Below, piece after piece: positions 26,529 through 35,495 of a stretch of 64,000 nt of DNA. How positions within the stretch are numbered: position 1 is the stretch's first letter; each line of letters starts with the position of its first letter. This stretch comes from Actinacidiphila glaucinigra (GTDB lineage Bacteria; Actinomycetota; Actinomycetes; Streptomycetales; Streptomycetaceae). Where the stretch lies: contig NZ_FZOF01000017.1 in the NCBI RefSeq assembly GCF_900188405.1, positions 118,919 to 182,918 of the forward strand. The letters run 5' to 3'. Below the pieces are notes generated by a model that was not told where the DNA came from, searched no databases, and saw nothing but the letters and a program-made list of their open reading frames with translations. The translations under genes were made by a program, and so were the position numbers.

Positions 26529-27941
26529 CTACCCCTTCACCACGCCGAGAGGCACCAGGCGGACGACCCTGCGGCACAGTCCGGCGCCCTCGCTGGCCTC
26601 GACCACCGCCGAGACGTCCTTGTACGCCTCCGGCGTCTCCTCGGCGAGCCCGCGCCAGGACGAGGCGCGCACGGCGATCCCGCGGGCCTCCAGCCGCGAC
26701 CGCAGCTCCCTGCCGCTGACCCCGCGCGCGGCCTGGTGCCGGCTCTTCTCCCGGCCGGCCCCGTGGCAGGTCGAGTGGAAGGCCTCGCCTCGGGGGACTC
26801 CGGTGAGGACGTACGAGCAGGTGCCCATGGTGCCGGGGATGAGCACGGGCTGGCCGACGCCGCGAAGGTCGGCGGGCAGGTCCGGATGGCCGGGCGGGAG
26901 CGCCCGGGTGGCGCCCTTGCGGTGGACGCACAGGGTGCGCGGCGTCGCGTCCACCTCGTGCTCCTCTATCTTGGCCAGGTTGTGGGACACGTCGTAGACG
27001 AGGGTGAGACGGACGCCCGCCTCGCGGCGGAAGACGCGGCGGGACAGCTCGCCCAGCAGTTGGCGGTTGGCCCGGGCGTAGTTGGCGGCGGCGGCCATCG
27101 CGCCGAGGTAGGCGCGGCCCTCGGGCGAGTCGACGGGGGCGCAGGCGAGCTGCCGGTCGGGGACCTCGATGCCGTACCGCCGCATCGCGCGGTCCATCGC
27201 CCGCACGTGGTCGGAGCAGATCTGGTGGCCCAGGCCCCGGGAACCGCAGTGGATCATCACGCAGACCTGGCCGAGCGCGAGGCCGAAGGCGGCGGCGACC
27301 GGCTCGTCGTAGACCTCGGCGACCTCCTGGACCTCCAGGAAGTGGTTGCCGGAGCCGAGGCTGCCGACCTGCCCGAGGCCGCGTTCGCGGGCGCGTGCGC
27401 CGACCTGGCCGGTGTCCGCGTCGGCCACCGCGCCGTCGTCCTCGCAGCGGCGCAGGTCGCCGTCCTCGCCGTGGCCCTCCTCCACGGCGTAGCGGGACCC
27501 GCCCGCCAGCACGCGTTCCAGCAGGCGGTCGCTGCCCAGGTGCCAGACGGCTCCGGTGACCGCGCCGCGCGGCGTGTCCTGGCCCAGTCCGTCCATGATC
27601 GCGGGCAGGGCGGGGCCGATGGCCGTGCGGTCGCAGTCGGCGGCCAGCAGCCGTACGCCGCAGGAGATGTCGAAGCCCACCCCGCCCGGTGAGACCACGC
27701 CGCCGTCGGCGACGTCGGTCGCGGCCACCCCTCCGATGGGGAAGCCGTAGCCCCAGTGGACGTCGGGCATGGCGTACGAGGCTCCGACGATGCCCGGCAG
27801 CGCCGCCACGTTGACGACCTGCTCAAGGGCCTTCTCAGCGTGGCTCAGCAGGTCGCGCGAGGCGAACACGACGCCGGGCACCCGCATCCGCGCGCGCCGG
27901 GCGATGCGGAAACGGTAGGGATCCTCTTCCACGACTTCCAT
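26529..27941 (-). CDS. rtcB: RNA-splicing ligase RtcB
   Basis: 470-aa RNA ligase that joins 2',3'-cyclic phosphate or 3'-phosphate ends to 5'-OH ends using GTP and Mn2+. Key residues are present: D91 and C94 in GFDISCG, H200 in GSGNHFLE, H231 in MIHCGSRGLGHQ, H320 in YDVSHN and the guanylylated H393 in HGAGREKS. GGGAGG lies 5 nt before the start at 27941. Archease is its convergent neighbour. RtcB ligates tRNA exons in archaea and animals and repairs cleaved RNA in bacteria; permuted tRNA genes 6 kb away provide an obvious candidate substrate. Confidence 0.96.
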   Translation of the reverse strand: MEVVEEDPYRFRIARRARMRVPGVVFASRDLLSHAEKALEQVVNVAALPGIVGASYAMPDVHWGYGFPIGGVAATDVADGGVVSPGGVGFDISCGVRLLAADCDRTAIGPALPAIMDGLGQDTPRGAVTGAVWHLGSDRLLERVLAGGSRYAVEEGHGEDGDLRRCEDDGAVADADTGQVGARARERGLGQVGSLGSGNHFLEVQEVAEVYDEPVAAAFGLALGQVCVMIHCGSRGLGHQICSDHVRAMDRAMRRYGIEVPDRQLACAPVDSPEGRAYLGAMAAAANYARANRQLLGELSRRVFRREAGVRLTLVYDVSHNLAKIEEHEVDATPRTLCVHRKGATRALPPGHPDLPADLRGVGQPVLIPGTMGTCSYVLTGVPRGEAFHSTCHGAGREKSRHQAARGVSGRELRSRLEARGIAVRASSWRGLAEETPEAYKDVSAVVEASEGAGLCRRVVRLVPLGVVKG

Positions 27942-28170
27942 CACAGCCTCCCTGACAGCCTCCGGAGCCGGCCGCCGGCGAACACACCCCCCATGGGTCG
28001 CGTTGCCACCGCTGACGGCCTCAAACGGCGCCCCGGCCGGATCCCGGTTCCGGACGTAGCATGAGAAAACGAGCAGGAACGCACTCACCTGCGACGGTCC
28101 GGCCAGGGCGGTCCCGGTGCGGCCACGCCGGGGCACCGCGCCATTCCGGCGCTCCACCGAGGAGCAGCTC

Positions 28171-28527
28171 ATGATCCATTCAGCCGATATCCGCGAGTGG
28201 CGCGACCGCGACGTCATCGACCCCAAGGGTCACAAGATCGGCGCGCTGGAGGCGGTCTACGTCGACACCGCCACCGACCAGCCCTCCATGGCGACGGTGC
28301 GCACCGGGCTGCCCACGCGGCAGCGACTGGTGTTCGTCCCCCTCGACGAGGCGGTCGTGGGGCCCGGTTACGTCCAGGTCGCCCAGTCCAAGGGACTGGT
28401 GAAGAAGGCTCCGTCCATCGGGACGGACGACGTCCTGCCCGTCGAGCAGGAAGGGGAGATCTTCCAGTACTACGACATGGCCTACCACCCGGGCGCCGGC
28501 GGCGAACGCAAGCTCGCCCGGCGCTGA
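28171..28527 (+). CDS. PRC-barrel domain protein
   Basis: 118-aa protein MIHSADIREWRDRDVIDPKGHKIGALEAVYVDTATDQPSMATVRTG (given in part) with a PRC-barrel (about 1-80), the small beta-barrel found in RimM and photosynthetic reaction centres. GAGGAG precedes the start. In Streptomyces such stand-alone PRC-barrel proteins are often stress-associated. Followed closely by a small membrane protein gene. Confidence 0.85.
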   Translation: MIHSADIREWRDRDVIDPKGHKIGALEAVYVDTATDQPSMATVRTGLPTRQRLVFVPLDEAVVGPGYVQVAQSKGLVKKAPSIGTDDVLPVEQEGEIFQYYDMAYHPGAGGERKLARR

Positions 28528-28561
28528 GCGCACCACGTCGCACCGGGGAGGTGTTCCGACC

Positions 28562-28729
28562 ATGGCGCTCTTTCTCTTCCTGCTCCTGGCGGCCGTCGTC
28601 CTCGGCCTCATCGGCGTGGTCGCCGACGGTCTGTTCTACCTGCTGATCATCGGCATCGTCGTGCTCGTGATCGATCTGGTCTTCGTCGGGGTCAGGTGGC
28701 GGCGTTCGCGCCGCGGGCCCCTGCGCTGA
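28562..28729 (+). CDS. Small hydrophobic membrane protein (55 aa)
   Basis: Starts MALFLFLLLAAVVLGLIGVV, then a Gly/Asp turn, a second hydrophobic stretch FYLLIIGIVVLVIDLVFVGV and a basic tail RWRRSRRGPLR: two membrane helices with a positively charged cytoplasmic C terminus. GGGGAGG lies upstream. It is 34 bp after the PRC-barrel gene and probably co-transcribed. No recognised function. Confidence 0.75.
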   Translation: MALFLFLLLAAVVLGLIGVVADGLFYLLIIGIVVLVIDLVFVGVRWRRSRRGPLR

Positions 28730-28817
28730 CGCCGGCCGGCCGAGACGAGTGCCGCCCAAACCGGTGGGTAGCAGGCATCAGGTACGAAGAGTCCTCCGTG
28801 CGAAGAGGGAATCCGTC

Positions 28818-30698
28818 ATGACGGACCAGAAAGCCGCCGCCCGCCCGATCGGGCCCGACAGCGACCTGGAACAGGTCTTCGAACTCGCCCAGCAGCTCCG
28901 TGTGGATTCCGTGCGGGCCAGCACCGCGGCCGGCTCGGGCCACCCCACCTCCAGTCTGTCCGCCGCCGACCTGATGGCCGTGCTGATGGCCCGTCACCTC
29001 AGGTACGACTGGCAGCAGCCGAAGAACCCGGCCAACGACCACCTGATCTTCTCCAAGGGGCACGCCTCTCCCCTGCTGTACGCGATGTTCCACGCCGCGG
29101 GCGCCGTCGACGAGCAGGAACTCATGACGACGTACCGCACGTTCGGAGCGCGCCTCCAGGGCCACCCCACGCCCGTCCTCCCCTGGGTGGACGTGGCGAC
29201 CGGATCGCTGGGCCAGGGCATCGCCTACGGCGTGGGCATCGCCACGGCGGGACGCGACCTGGAGCACGAGCCGTACCGGGTGTGGGTGTTGTGCGGCGAC
29301 AGCGAGATGGCCGAGGGCTCGGTCTGGGAGGCCCTCGACAAGGCCGGCCAGCGGAATCTGCCCAACTTCGTGGCGATCGTGGACGTCAACCGGCTCGGCC
29401 AGCGCGGCCCGACGGAACTGCAGTGGGACACCGAGGCGTACGCCCGCCGCGTCGAGGCCTTCGGCTGCCGTGCCCTGGTCGTCGACGGCCACGACCTCCA
29501 GTCCGTCGACCGGGCGCTGACCACCGCCGCCGACGGGCAGGGGCCCACCGTCATCGTGGCCAGGACGGTGAAGGGCCAGGGCGTCCCTGAGGTCGCCGAC
29601 CACGAGGGCTGGCACGGCAAGCCGCTGCCGCCGGACCTCGCGGAGCACGCCATCGCGGAGCTCGGGGGCGTACGTCACCTCACCGTCCGCGGCCCGCGGC
29701 CGCCCGAGGCCGCGCCGCGCCCGCCGATGGCGGCCACGGCCCCCATGGACCTGCCGCACTTCCAGCTCGGGGACGAGGTCGCCACCCGGGTCGCCTTCGG
29801 CAAGGCGCTCGTCGCCGTCGGCGTCCGCCCCGACGTCGTGGTGCTGGACGCCGAGGTCGGCAACTCCACGCACGCGGAGGACTTCGGCAAGGCCTACCCC
29901 GACCGGTACTTCGAGACGTACATCGCCGAGCAGCAGATGATCGCCTCCGCCGTGGGCATGGCCGTGCGCGGCTACCGTCCGTACGCCGCGACGTTCGCGG
30001 CCTTCCTCACGCGGGCCCACGACTTCATCCGCATGGCGGCCATCTCGCAGATCTCGATGGCCCTGTCGGGCAGCCACTGCGGCGTGGAGATCGGTGCGGA
30101 CGGGCCGTCGCAGATGGGCGTGGAGGACCTGGCGATGATGCGCGCGGTCCACGGCTCCACGGTGCTGTACCCCAGTGACGCCACGTCCGCGGCCGCGCTG
30201 ACGGCAGCCCAGGCCGACCTCGACGGCATCTCGTACCTGCGCACCACGCGCGGGGCGTATCCCGTCCTGTACGGGCCGGACGAGTCCTTCCCCGTGGGCG
30301 GTTCCAAGACCCTGCGGCAGTCCGGCGACGACGAGGTCACCCTCGTCGGGGCCGGGGTCACGCTGCACGAGTGCCTGGCGGCGGCCGACGCGCTGGCCGG
30401 TGAGGGCATCACCGCCCGGGTGATCGACCTGTACTCGGTCAAGCCCGTGGACGCCGACGCCCTCGCACGCGCCGCCCGCGACACCGGTGCCCTCGTCGTC
30501 GCCGAGGACCACCACCCCGAGGGCGGCCTGGGCGAGGCCGTCCTGTCGGCCCTCGCCGCACGGCACCAGGGCCCGGCCTTCGCCCACCTGGCCGTCCGCG
30601 ACCTGCCCGGCTCCGGCACGGCGGAGGAACTGATGGACGCCGCCGGCATCTCCCGCACGCACATCGCGGACGCGGCGAGGCGCCTGGCCTCGGGCTGA
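28818..30698 (+). CDS. tkt: Transketolase
   Basis: 626-aa thiamine-diphosphate enzyme of the pentose phosphate pathway. The N-terminal half has STAAGSGHPTSSLSAADLMA, LIFSKGHASPLLY and the TPP motif GDSEMAEGS...VDVNRLGQ. The pyrimidine-binding half (from about 330) has the catalytic YIAEQQMIASAVGMA and SGSHCGVEIGADGPSQM. The C-terminal domain has VIDLYSVKPVD. It is shorter than the roughly 660-690 aa of classic bacterial enzymes, so it may be an isoform from the shorter, archaeal or mammalian-like branch. GAGGGA precedes the start at 28818. Confidence 0.92.
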   Translation: MTDQKAAARPIGPDSDLEQVFELAQQLRVDSVRASTAAGSGHPTSSLSAADLMAVLMARHLRYDWQQPKNPANDHLIFSKGHASPLLYAMFHAAGAVDEQELMTTYRTFGARLQGHPTPVLPWVDVATGSLGQGIAYGVGIATAGRDLEHEPYRVWVLCGDSEMAEGSVWEALDKAGQRNLPNFVAIVDVNRLGQRGPTELQWDTEAYARRVEAFGCRALVVDGHDLQSVDRALTTAADGQGPTVIVARTVKGQGVPEVADHEGWHGKPLPPDLAEHAIAELGGVRHLTVRGPRPPEAAPRPPMAATAPMDLPHFQLGDEVATRVAFGKALVAVGVRPDVVVLDAEVGNSTHAEDFGKAYPDRYFETYIAEQQMIASAVGMAVRGYRPYAATFAAFLTRAHDFIRMAAISQISMALSGSHCGVEIGADGPSQMGVEDLAMMRAVHGSTVLYPSDATSAAALTAAQADLDGISYLRTTRGAYPVLYGPDESFPVGGSKTLRQSGDDEVTLVGAGVTLHECLAAADALAGEGITARVIDLYSVKPVDADALARAARDTGALVVAEDHHPEGGLGEAVLSALAARHQGPAFAHLAVRDLPGSGTAEELMDAAGISRTHIADAARRLASG

Positions 30699-30729
30699 CC
30701 CCGCCTCGTCCGGTACGAGAACGAGCACC

Positions 30730-30761
30730 GGCGGCCGCCGTCCCCCGTGACGGCGGCCGCC
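30730..30761 (+). terminator. Terminator after transketolase
   Basis: A perfect 13-bp stem GGCGGCCGCCGTC with its complement and a 6-nt loop starts 31 bp past the stop. From there to 31025 I see only GC-rich sequence without a gene. Confidence 0.75.
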
Positions 30762-31025
30762 GCGGTGTCCGCGGGCCCGCGCCGAGCGCGCCGAGCCGGG
30801 CCGCCCGTCACCTGGACGGGCTAACCGGGCCGCCGGCCGGGGCGCCCCTCGGCTGTCCGCCGGGACCGGCCCCGGGCGCCGGGGCGCGCCCCGGCCCCGG
30901 GTCCCTCGCCGGGCGATCTTCCTCCGCGTCGCCCACGCTGGTGCCGGTGCCCGCCCACCCGGCGGCGCCGCCGCACGGCAGGGCGGCCCTCACGGCCGCC
31001 ACGACACCCCCACAAGGGAGCAGGC

Positions 31026-32078
31026 ATGACATTGACGACGGATGCGCTCATACCCGCGCTCGAGGATGTGCGGGAGGCACACGCCGCGGTGGTCGACCGG
31101 TTCCGGGCCGACATGGCCGTCACCCCGGTCGGTCCCCATCGGCAGACCCTGGAACGTCATGCCGCCCAGACCCAGCACCACATCGCCCGGATCGAAACCC
31201 ACGTCCGGGACATGCGCCCGCGCCATCTGCTCCGGGACACCGGCGACATGGTCCGCACCGCGTCGGCGGGCGCGTTCCACACCGCGATGGCGCCCCTGCA
31301 CATCGGCGCCCGCATGGTGCGCGGGATGCTGCCGGGAGGGGCGCACGCCGACGAGCACCAGTTGCTCAGGAACACCGAGGACGAGTACACCGCCACCGCG
31401 CGGGCACTCGCCGCCTGCCGCGCCGGCGAGAGCATCGCCACCCTCGCCCAGGACGACCGCGCCGCCGCGCTGCTGAGCACGCTGCGCCGGCAGGACGAAC
31501 AACTGCTGCGCGAGCTGGAGTCCAGCGTCGAGGACCAGGCGCTGGCGCTGGCCACCACCGCGGCCGGCAACGGCCACCACCCCCACGGCGCGGCCGGCAT
31601 CGCCGACGCCGCCGTCCGCACGCTGCGCGCCACCGCCCAGCGGCTGCAGGCCGTCTGGACGGGCGGCGGGCGCCCGACCGCCCGTCCCGCCGGAGACGCC
31701 GGGCGCCCGGCCGGGAAGGCCCCGAGGGCCCAGGCACCGATGGCCCGCACCGTGGACCTGCCGCTGGCCGACTACGACCGGCTGCCCGTCGCCGAGATCA
31801 TCCAGCGGCTGCGCCTGTTCTCGCAGGCGGACCTCTCGATGATCGAGGACTACGAACGGGAGCACGGCGACCGGGTCGGCATCCTGAACGCCATCGAGAA
31901 CCTGCGCGGCAACCAGCCCTGGCCCGGCTACGACACCATGAGCCCGGATCAGATCACCGCGCGGCTGCGCGGAGCCGAACCGCTGCTGGCCCGGCAGGCC
32001 ATGGACTACGAGCGGCAGCACCGCGGACGTCCCGACGTCATCAGCGCCGCCAAGCAGCGCACCCGCGCCGCCGTCTGA
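31026..32078 (+). CDS. Helical-bundle protein of unknown function
   Basis: 350-aa protein, not confidently recognised. The first half (1-190) is almost wholly helical with many His/Glu residues (ERHAAQTQHHIARIETHVRDM), reminiscent of ferritin-like or hemerythrin-like bundles. A Pro/Arg/Ala-rich linker (about 205-245) joins it to a compact C-terminal domain (LPVAEIIQRLRLFSQADLSM ... ENLRGNQPWPGYDTMSPDQI) that recurs in small actinobacterial proteins. No signal peptide. GGGAGC precedes the ATG. A stress-related role would fit the neighbours but is inference. Confidence 0.7.
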   Translation: MTLTTDALIPALEDVREAHAAVVDRFRADMAVTPVGPHRQTLERHAAQTQHHIARIETHVRDMRPRHLLRDTGDMVRTASAGAFHTAMAPLHIGARMVRGMLPGGAHADEHQLLRNTEDEYTATARALAACRAGESIATLAQDDRAAALLSTLRRQDEQLLRELESSVEDQALALATTAAGNGHHPHGAAGIADAAVRTLRATAQRLQAVWTGGGRPTARPAGDAGRPAGKAPRAQAPMARTVDLPLADYDRLPVAEIIQRLRLFSQADLSMIEDYEREHGDRVGILNAIENLRGNQPWPGYDTMSPDQITARLRGAEPLLARQAMDYERQHRGRPDVISAAKQRTRAAV

Positions 32079-32093
32079 GCCGCCGCCGCACGA

Positions 32094-32123
32094 GGTCCCC
32101 GCCGTGGCGAAACGGCGGGGACC
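32094..32123 (+). terminator. Terminator after helical-bundle gene
   Basis: GGTCCCCGCCGT (32094-32105) pairs perfectly with 32112-32123 around GGCGAA, 16 bp past the stop. Confidence 0.8.
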
Positions 32124-32245
32124 CTCGCATGGGCCCGAAGGCGGTTCAGGCGGGGCCGTTTGGCACCGTCCCGTCCGGGCAGGCGCGGGCCACGAGGCGA
32201 AAGACGCCGCATCCCGAAGCGGATGCCGACCCGAAAGGTGGGCAC

Positions 32246-32695
32246 ATGTCGACGGTTGAGGAGTCTGTCGAGGTCGCGGTGCCGGTCACGACGGCGTACA
32301 ACCAGTGGACGCAGTTCGAGGAGTTCCCCCACTTCATGGAGGGGGTGGAACGCATAGAGCAGCGCACGCCGACCCTGACGCACTGGGTCACCGAGGTCGA
32401 CGGCGTTACGCGCGAGTTCGACGCCGAGATCAGCGAGCAGATCCCCGACGAGAGGGTCGCCTGGACCACGGTCGGCGGCGACGTCCACCAGGCGGGGGTG
32501 GTCACCTTCCACCGCCTGGACGACCGGCACACCAAGGTGATGCTGCAACTCGTGCACGAGCCGCACGGCGTGGCCGAGACGGTGGCCGACAAGCTGGGCG
32601 TCGTCAGGCGCCAGGCCAAGGGCGACCTCAAGCGCTTCAAGGCGTACATCGAGGCCCGCGGCATGGAGAGCGGCTCCTGGCGCGGCGCGGTCTGA
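32246..32695 (+). CDS. SRPBCC (polyketide cyclase/dehydrase-like) family protein
   Basis: 149-aa START-like fold protein: VEVAVPVTTAYNQWTQFEEFPHFMEGV at the N terminus, then VAWTTVGGDVHQAGVVTFHR and a long C-terminal helix LGVVRRQAKGDLKRFKAYIE. This is the pattern of cyclase/dehydrase SRPBCC proteins found beside stress genes in actinobacteria, which bind hydrophobic ligands. AAAGGTGG precedes the start. Single-gene unit between two terminators. Confidence 0.88.
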   Translation: MSTVEESVEVAVPVTTAYNQWTQFEEFPHFMEGVERIEQRTPTLTHWVTEVDGVTREFDAEISEQIPDERVAWTTVGGDVHQAGVVTFHRLDDRHTKVMLQLVHEPHGVAETVADKLGVVRRQAKGDLKRFKAYIEARGMESGSWRGAV

Positions 32696-32729
32696 CCTCC
32701 CCCGCCCGCAGCGAGCCCCAGGCGCGGGT

Positions 32730-32753
32730 CCCGGACACCCTTCGGTGTCCGGG
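32730..32753 (+). terminator. Terminator with UUCG tetraloop
   Basis: CCCGGACACC-CTTC-GGTGTCCGGG forms a perfect 10-bp stem closed by the very stable C(UUCG)G-type loop, 35 bp past the SRPBCC stop. Confidence 0.8.
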
Positions 32754-32839
32754 GCCGCGCCGTCCGTTCGCGCCGCCATGGGCGACGGCAGGCGGGGTAG
32801 GCGTACTTCTGCCGTCACGGAGCAGAAGGGAGCACTCCG

Positions 32840-33295
32840 ATGGCCGACGCATCATTGAGGGCCGTCGGCTGGGCGCGGTCGTTCCCCGTGTCCGGCGGGG
32901 TCAGGGCCGGCCGCCGGTGGACGCGGGACCATCTCGCCGCCCTGGACTGGACGAAGGACGCGCCCGGCACGGTGGACGACATCCTGCTGGCCGTATCGGA
33001 GCTCATCACGAACGCACACGTCCACGCCCACAGCGACGCCGAGGTCGTCCTCACCTGGGACAGCCGGTGCCTGCACGTCAGCGTCCACGATGACGACGAC
33101 ACGGTGCCCACCCCGCGCGACGCCGACGAGAACGCCACCGGCGGGCGCGGCCTGGCGCTCGTGGACGGCCTCGCCGACCACTGGCAGACGCACGCCCAGC
33201 ACCACGGCAAGACGATAACGGCGTGCTTCACGCCGCCCGGCCCGAAGCCGCCCGGTCCGCAGCCGGCCGGTCCGGATGAGGAGCCGATGCGCTGA
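32840..33295 (+). CDS. RsbW-like ATP-binding protein (HATPase_c_2)
   Basis: 151-aa single-domain GHKL ATPase. The N-box is ILLAVSELITNAHVHA, followed by LHVSVHDDDD and the G-box TGGRGLALVDGLADHW. Such proteins in Streptomyces act as anti-sigma-factor kinases or regulatory ATPases that bind anti-anti-sigma factors. AAGGGAGC precedes the start. The Pro/Gly-rich tail (about 130-151) is probably disordered. The SpoIIE phosphatase encoded at 44548 could act in an opposing partner-switch, though linkage is loose. Confidence 0.9.
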   Translation: MADASLRAVGWARSFPVSGGVRAGRRWTRDHLAALDWTKDAPGTVDDILLAVSELITNAHVHAHSDAEVVLTWDSRCLHVSVHDDDDTVPTPRDADENATGGRGLALVDGLADHWQTHAQHHGKTITACFTPPGPKPPGPQPAGPDEEPMR

Positions 33296-33341
33296 AGACG
33301 CGTCACCGGCGTTCCGGCCTCCGGCCGGCCGCGGCCGCCGG

Positions 33342-33560
33342 TCAGGGGCGGAACACGTTCGGGTCGTGAGTGAGGGGGGCGTTGTGCACGGACGCCGAGT
33401 TGTACGTCCAACGGTCGTCGCTGGCCTGCCGGCGGCGGGCCTGCTCGATCAGCAGGCCGTCGGCGTTCTCCGTGCGGCGGTTGCTGCGGCGCAGGAGCTT
33501 GACGACCAGATACGCCACGAAGGACACGAGCACGAACAGAAGAATCCCGAGTTCGACCAC
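33342..33560 (-). CDS. Small single-pass membrane protein
   Basis: 72-aa protein with a GTG start and a GGGGGAG ribosome site. The N-terminal helix MVELGILLFVLVSFVAYLVVKLL is followed by a basic cytoplasmic stretch RRSNRRTEN and a soluble tail ending HDPNVFRP. No family recognised. Convergent with the ATPase gene and divergent from the serpin gene. Confidence 0.7.
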   Translation of the reverse strand: MVELGILLFVLVSFVAYLVVKLLRRSNRRTENADGLLIEQARRRQASDDRWTYNSASVHNAPLTHDPNVFRP

Positions 33561-33703
33561 AGCAGCTCTCCCCCATGTGTCAACAGCTACATGACCTGCA
33601 TCGTAACCGCGGGAGGGTGTCCTGTCCCTCCCTCTTGAGCCTCATTTGAGCTTGTGGGAAACCCGGTTGGCGTCAGACGGGCGCGCTGCCAGGGTCGCGG
33701 GTC

Positions 33704-34888
33704 ATGGGAGACGCGAGGACGGTGCGCGCGGTCAACGCGCTGACCTCGGGGTGGGCGGGTCGGGCGCTGCGGCGGAGCGAGGAGACCGTGTTCTCCGCCG
33801 CGGGGGTGTGGCCGCTGCTGGCCCTGCTGGCGGCCGGTGCGGACGGTGCGGCCCGGGACGAGCTCGAGCGGGCGACGGGGGTAGGGGCCGGTGAGGCCGC
33901 CGGGGCCGCGGGGCGGCTGCTGGCGCGACTCGACGCGCTGCCCGGCGTGGCCTCCGCCATCGGGCTGTGGAGCAGGGCCACGGTGCCGCTGGAGCCCGGA
34001 TGGGCCGGCGCGCTGCCTCCGGCCTCGCACGGCGTCTTGAGCGGTGACGTCGCCGCCGACCGCGCGGCGCTGGACGCCTGGGCCGACAAACGCTCCGGCG
34101 GTCTGGTCCCCCGACTCCCGATCCCCTTCGGCGAGGGGACGGAACTCGTGCTGGCCGGTGCGCTGACGGTCAGGACGGACTGGCTCCGGCCGTTCGACGA
34201 GCACGGCGGCGTACTGTACCGGACCACCGCCTTGCTGGACCGCGTCGAGGTGGTGGAGGCTCCGTGCGGCCGGGTGACGGTGCTGAAGGTGCTGGGCACC
34301 GGCGGGATCGACGTCCATCTGCTGCGCGGCGAGACGGGCGTGCCCGGGGGCGAGGTGCTCACGGCGGGCGTGGGCGCGCTGCGGCGTGCGTACCCGGCCG
34401 TCCCCGGGGACCGGCTGCCGTACGGGGAGCCCGGGCCCGGGGTCACGGTGTCGCGCGTGCACGGCTGGGACCGCCGGCCGTATCTGTCGGTGACCACGGT
34501 GCCGTTCGAGGTGACGGCACACCACGATCTGCTCGACCACGCCGGGCTGTTCGGGCTCGCTGCGGCCACGGACGACTCCCGCGGCCACTTCCCCGGCATC
34601 AGCCGTAGGCCGCTGGCGGTCGGCGCCGCCGGGCAGACCGTGACAGCCGCCTTCAGCGCGCTGGGCTACCGCTCCGCCGCCGTCACGGCGATCAGCGGTA
34701 TCGCGGGGGGCGTGGCGCCGTCCACGGCGAAGCAGGTGGACGCCGAATTCACCGGGTCGATCGGCTTCCTGACGGTGCACCGGACCTCCCGGCTGGTGCT
34801 CAACGCCGGATGGGTGAACGCCCGGCTCCCAGAAGAGGACTGGGACGGATGGGACGAGTCCGGCGACGACGCGGGCGGCGCGGCGTGA
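33704..34888 (+). CDS. Serpin family protein
   Basis: 394-aa protein with a serpin fold signature: VNALTSGWAGRALRR...ETVFSAAGVWPLLALLAAGA at the N terminus, LVLAGALTVRTDWLRPFDE in the centre and a C-terminal strand FTGSIGFLTVHRTSRLVLNAGWVN. Serpins inhibit serine proteases by trapping them through a mobile reactive loop. The loop region here (about 335-350, VAPSTAKQVDAEFTG) is short and not clearly inhibitory. No signal peptide, so it acts in the cytoplasm if expressed as written. Start chosen at ATG 33704; no good ribosome site is visible. Confidence 0.82.
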   Translation: MGDARTVRAVNALTSGWAGRALRRSEETVFSAAGVWPLLALLAAGADGAARDELERATGVGAGEAAGAAGRLLARLDALPGVASAIGLWSRATVPLEPGWAGALPPASHGVLSGDVAADRAALDAWADKRSGGLVPRLPIPFGEGTELVLAGALTVRTDWLRPFDEHGGVLYRTTALLDRVEVVEAPCGRVTVLKVLGTGGIDVHLLRGETGVPGGEVLTAGVGALRRAYPAVPGDRLPYGEPGPGVTVSRVHGWDRRPYLSVTTVPFEVTAHHDLLDHAGLFGLAAATDDSRGHFPGISRRPLAVGAAGQTVTAAFSALGYRSAAVTAISGIAGGVAPSTAKQVDAEFTGSIGFLTVHRTSRLVLNAGWVNARLPEEDWDGWDESGDDAGGAA

Positions 34889-34936
34889 CGCGAGGCCGCC
34901 CCGCGCCGCCCTCACGACCCCTGCCATGATCGAGAC

Positions 34937-35476
34937 ATGACATACGCTCGCCGCCGCTTCGCCGGCACGCTGGGGCTGGTCCTGCTCGCGGTCACCGTCG
35001 CAGGGTGCGCCGATCCGACCGCCACCCCCGAAACCGTGGGCCGGGACCGCCCGCCGAAGGGCTTCTGCCCGCCGCCGGAGGCTCCGCAGGCGGAACCCTC
35101 GCCGTGCATCACCTTCGACTGGAATCAGCGGGTCGCGGAGAACCACGCCTTCCGCAGTCCCATGCCGATCACCGAGGAGCAGCGGCGGCAGGCGTTGCCG
35201 AAGGCCGAAGCTCTGGCGGCGGTCCTGAAGAAGCTGGCGGCCTCGGGGACCTCGCAGGACGCCCTGCGCGCGGCGGCGGCGCGGGCCCTTTCGCTGACGC
35301 CCGATCAGGTCGATCTGCGGGGCGCCCGTTTCGACCCCCTGCGCGACGTGCTGGTCGGCGGTGGCGAGGGGCGGGTCTGCGTCAACGGCTCCGTGGACGG
35401 CACGGGGAAGGCGGACGCCGAGGTGGTCGGGCGCACCGCGGACGGGGCGTGCCTGCCGGGGCTGGGCGGGCACTGA
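34937..35476 (+). CDS. Lipoprotein of unknown function
   Basis: 179-aa exported lipoprotein: MTYARRRFAGTLGLVLLAVTVAGC with lipobox VAGC, a Pro/Glu-rich segment with CPPPEAPQAEPSPC (possible disulfide) and a C-terminal domain ending in GEGRVCVNGSVDGTGKADAE...GACLPGLGGH, with another Cys pair. I do not recognise a characterised family. Convergent with the D-lactate dehydrogenase-like gene, only 19 bp apart. Confidence 0.8.
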   Translation: MTYARRRFAGTLGLVLLAVTVAGCADPTATPETVGRDRPPKGFCPPPEAPQAEPSPCITFDWNQRVAENHAFRSPMPITEEQRRQALPKAEALAAVLKKLAASGTSQDALRAAAARALSLTPDQVDLRGARFDPLRDVLVGGGEGRVCVNGSVDGTGKADAEVVGRTADGACLPGLGGH

Positions 35477-35495
35477 GCCCGCCCGCCCGTCCCGG

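Noticed and set aside
28742..28817. Stress-sigma-factor promoter (GGGTAG) before transketolase
   Set aside because: The -10-like GGGTAG at about 28766 lacks a convincing -35 at the right distance.
30762..31025. Possible genes in the gap after transketolase
   Set aside because: Reading frames there are shadows of GC-rich sequence with no ribosome site or recognisable protein.
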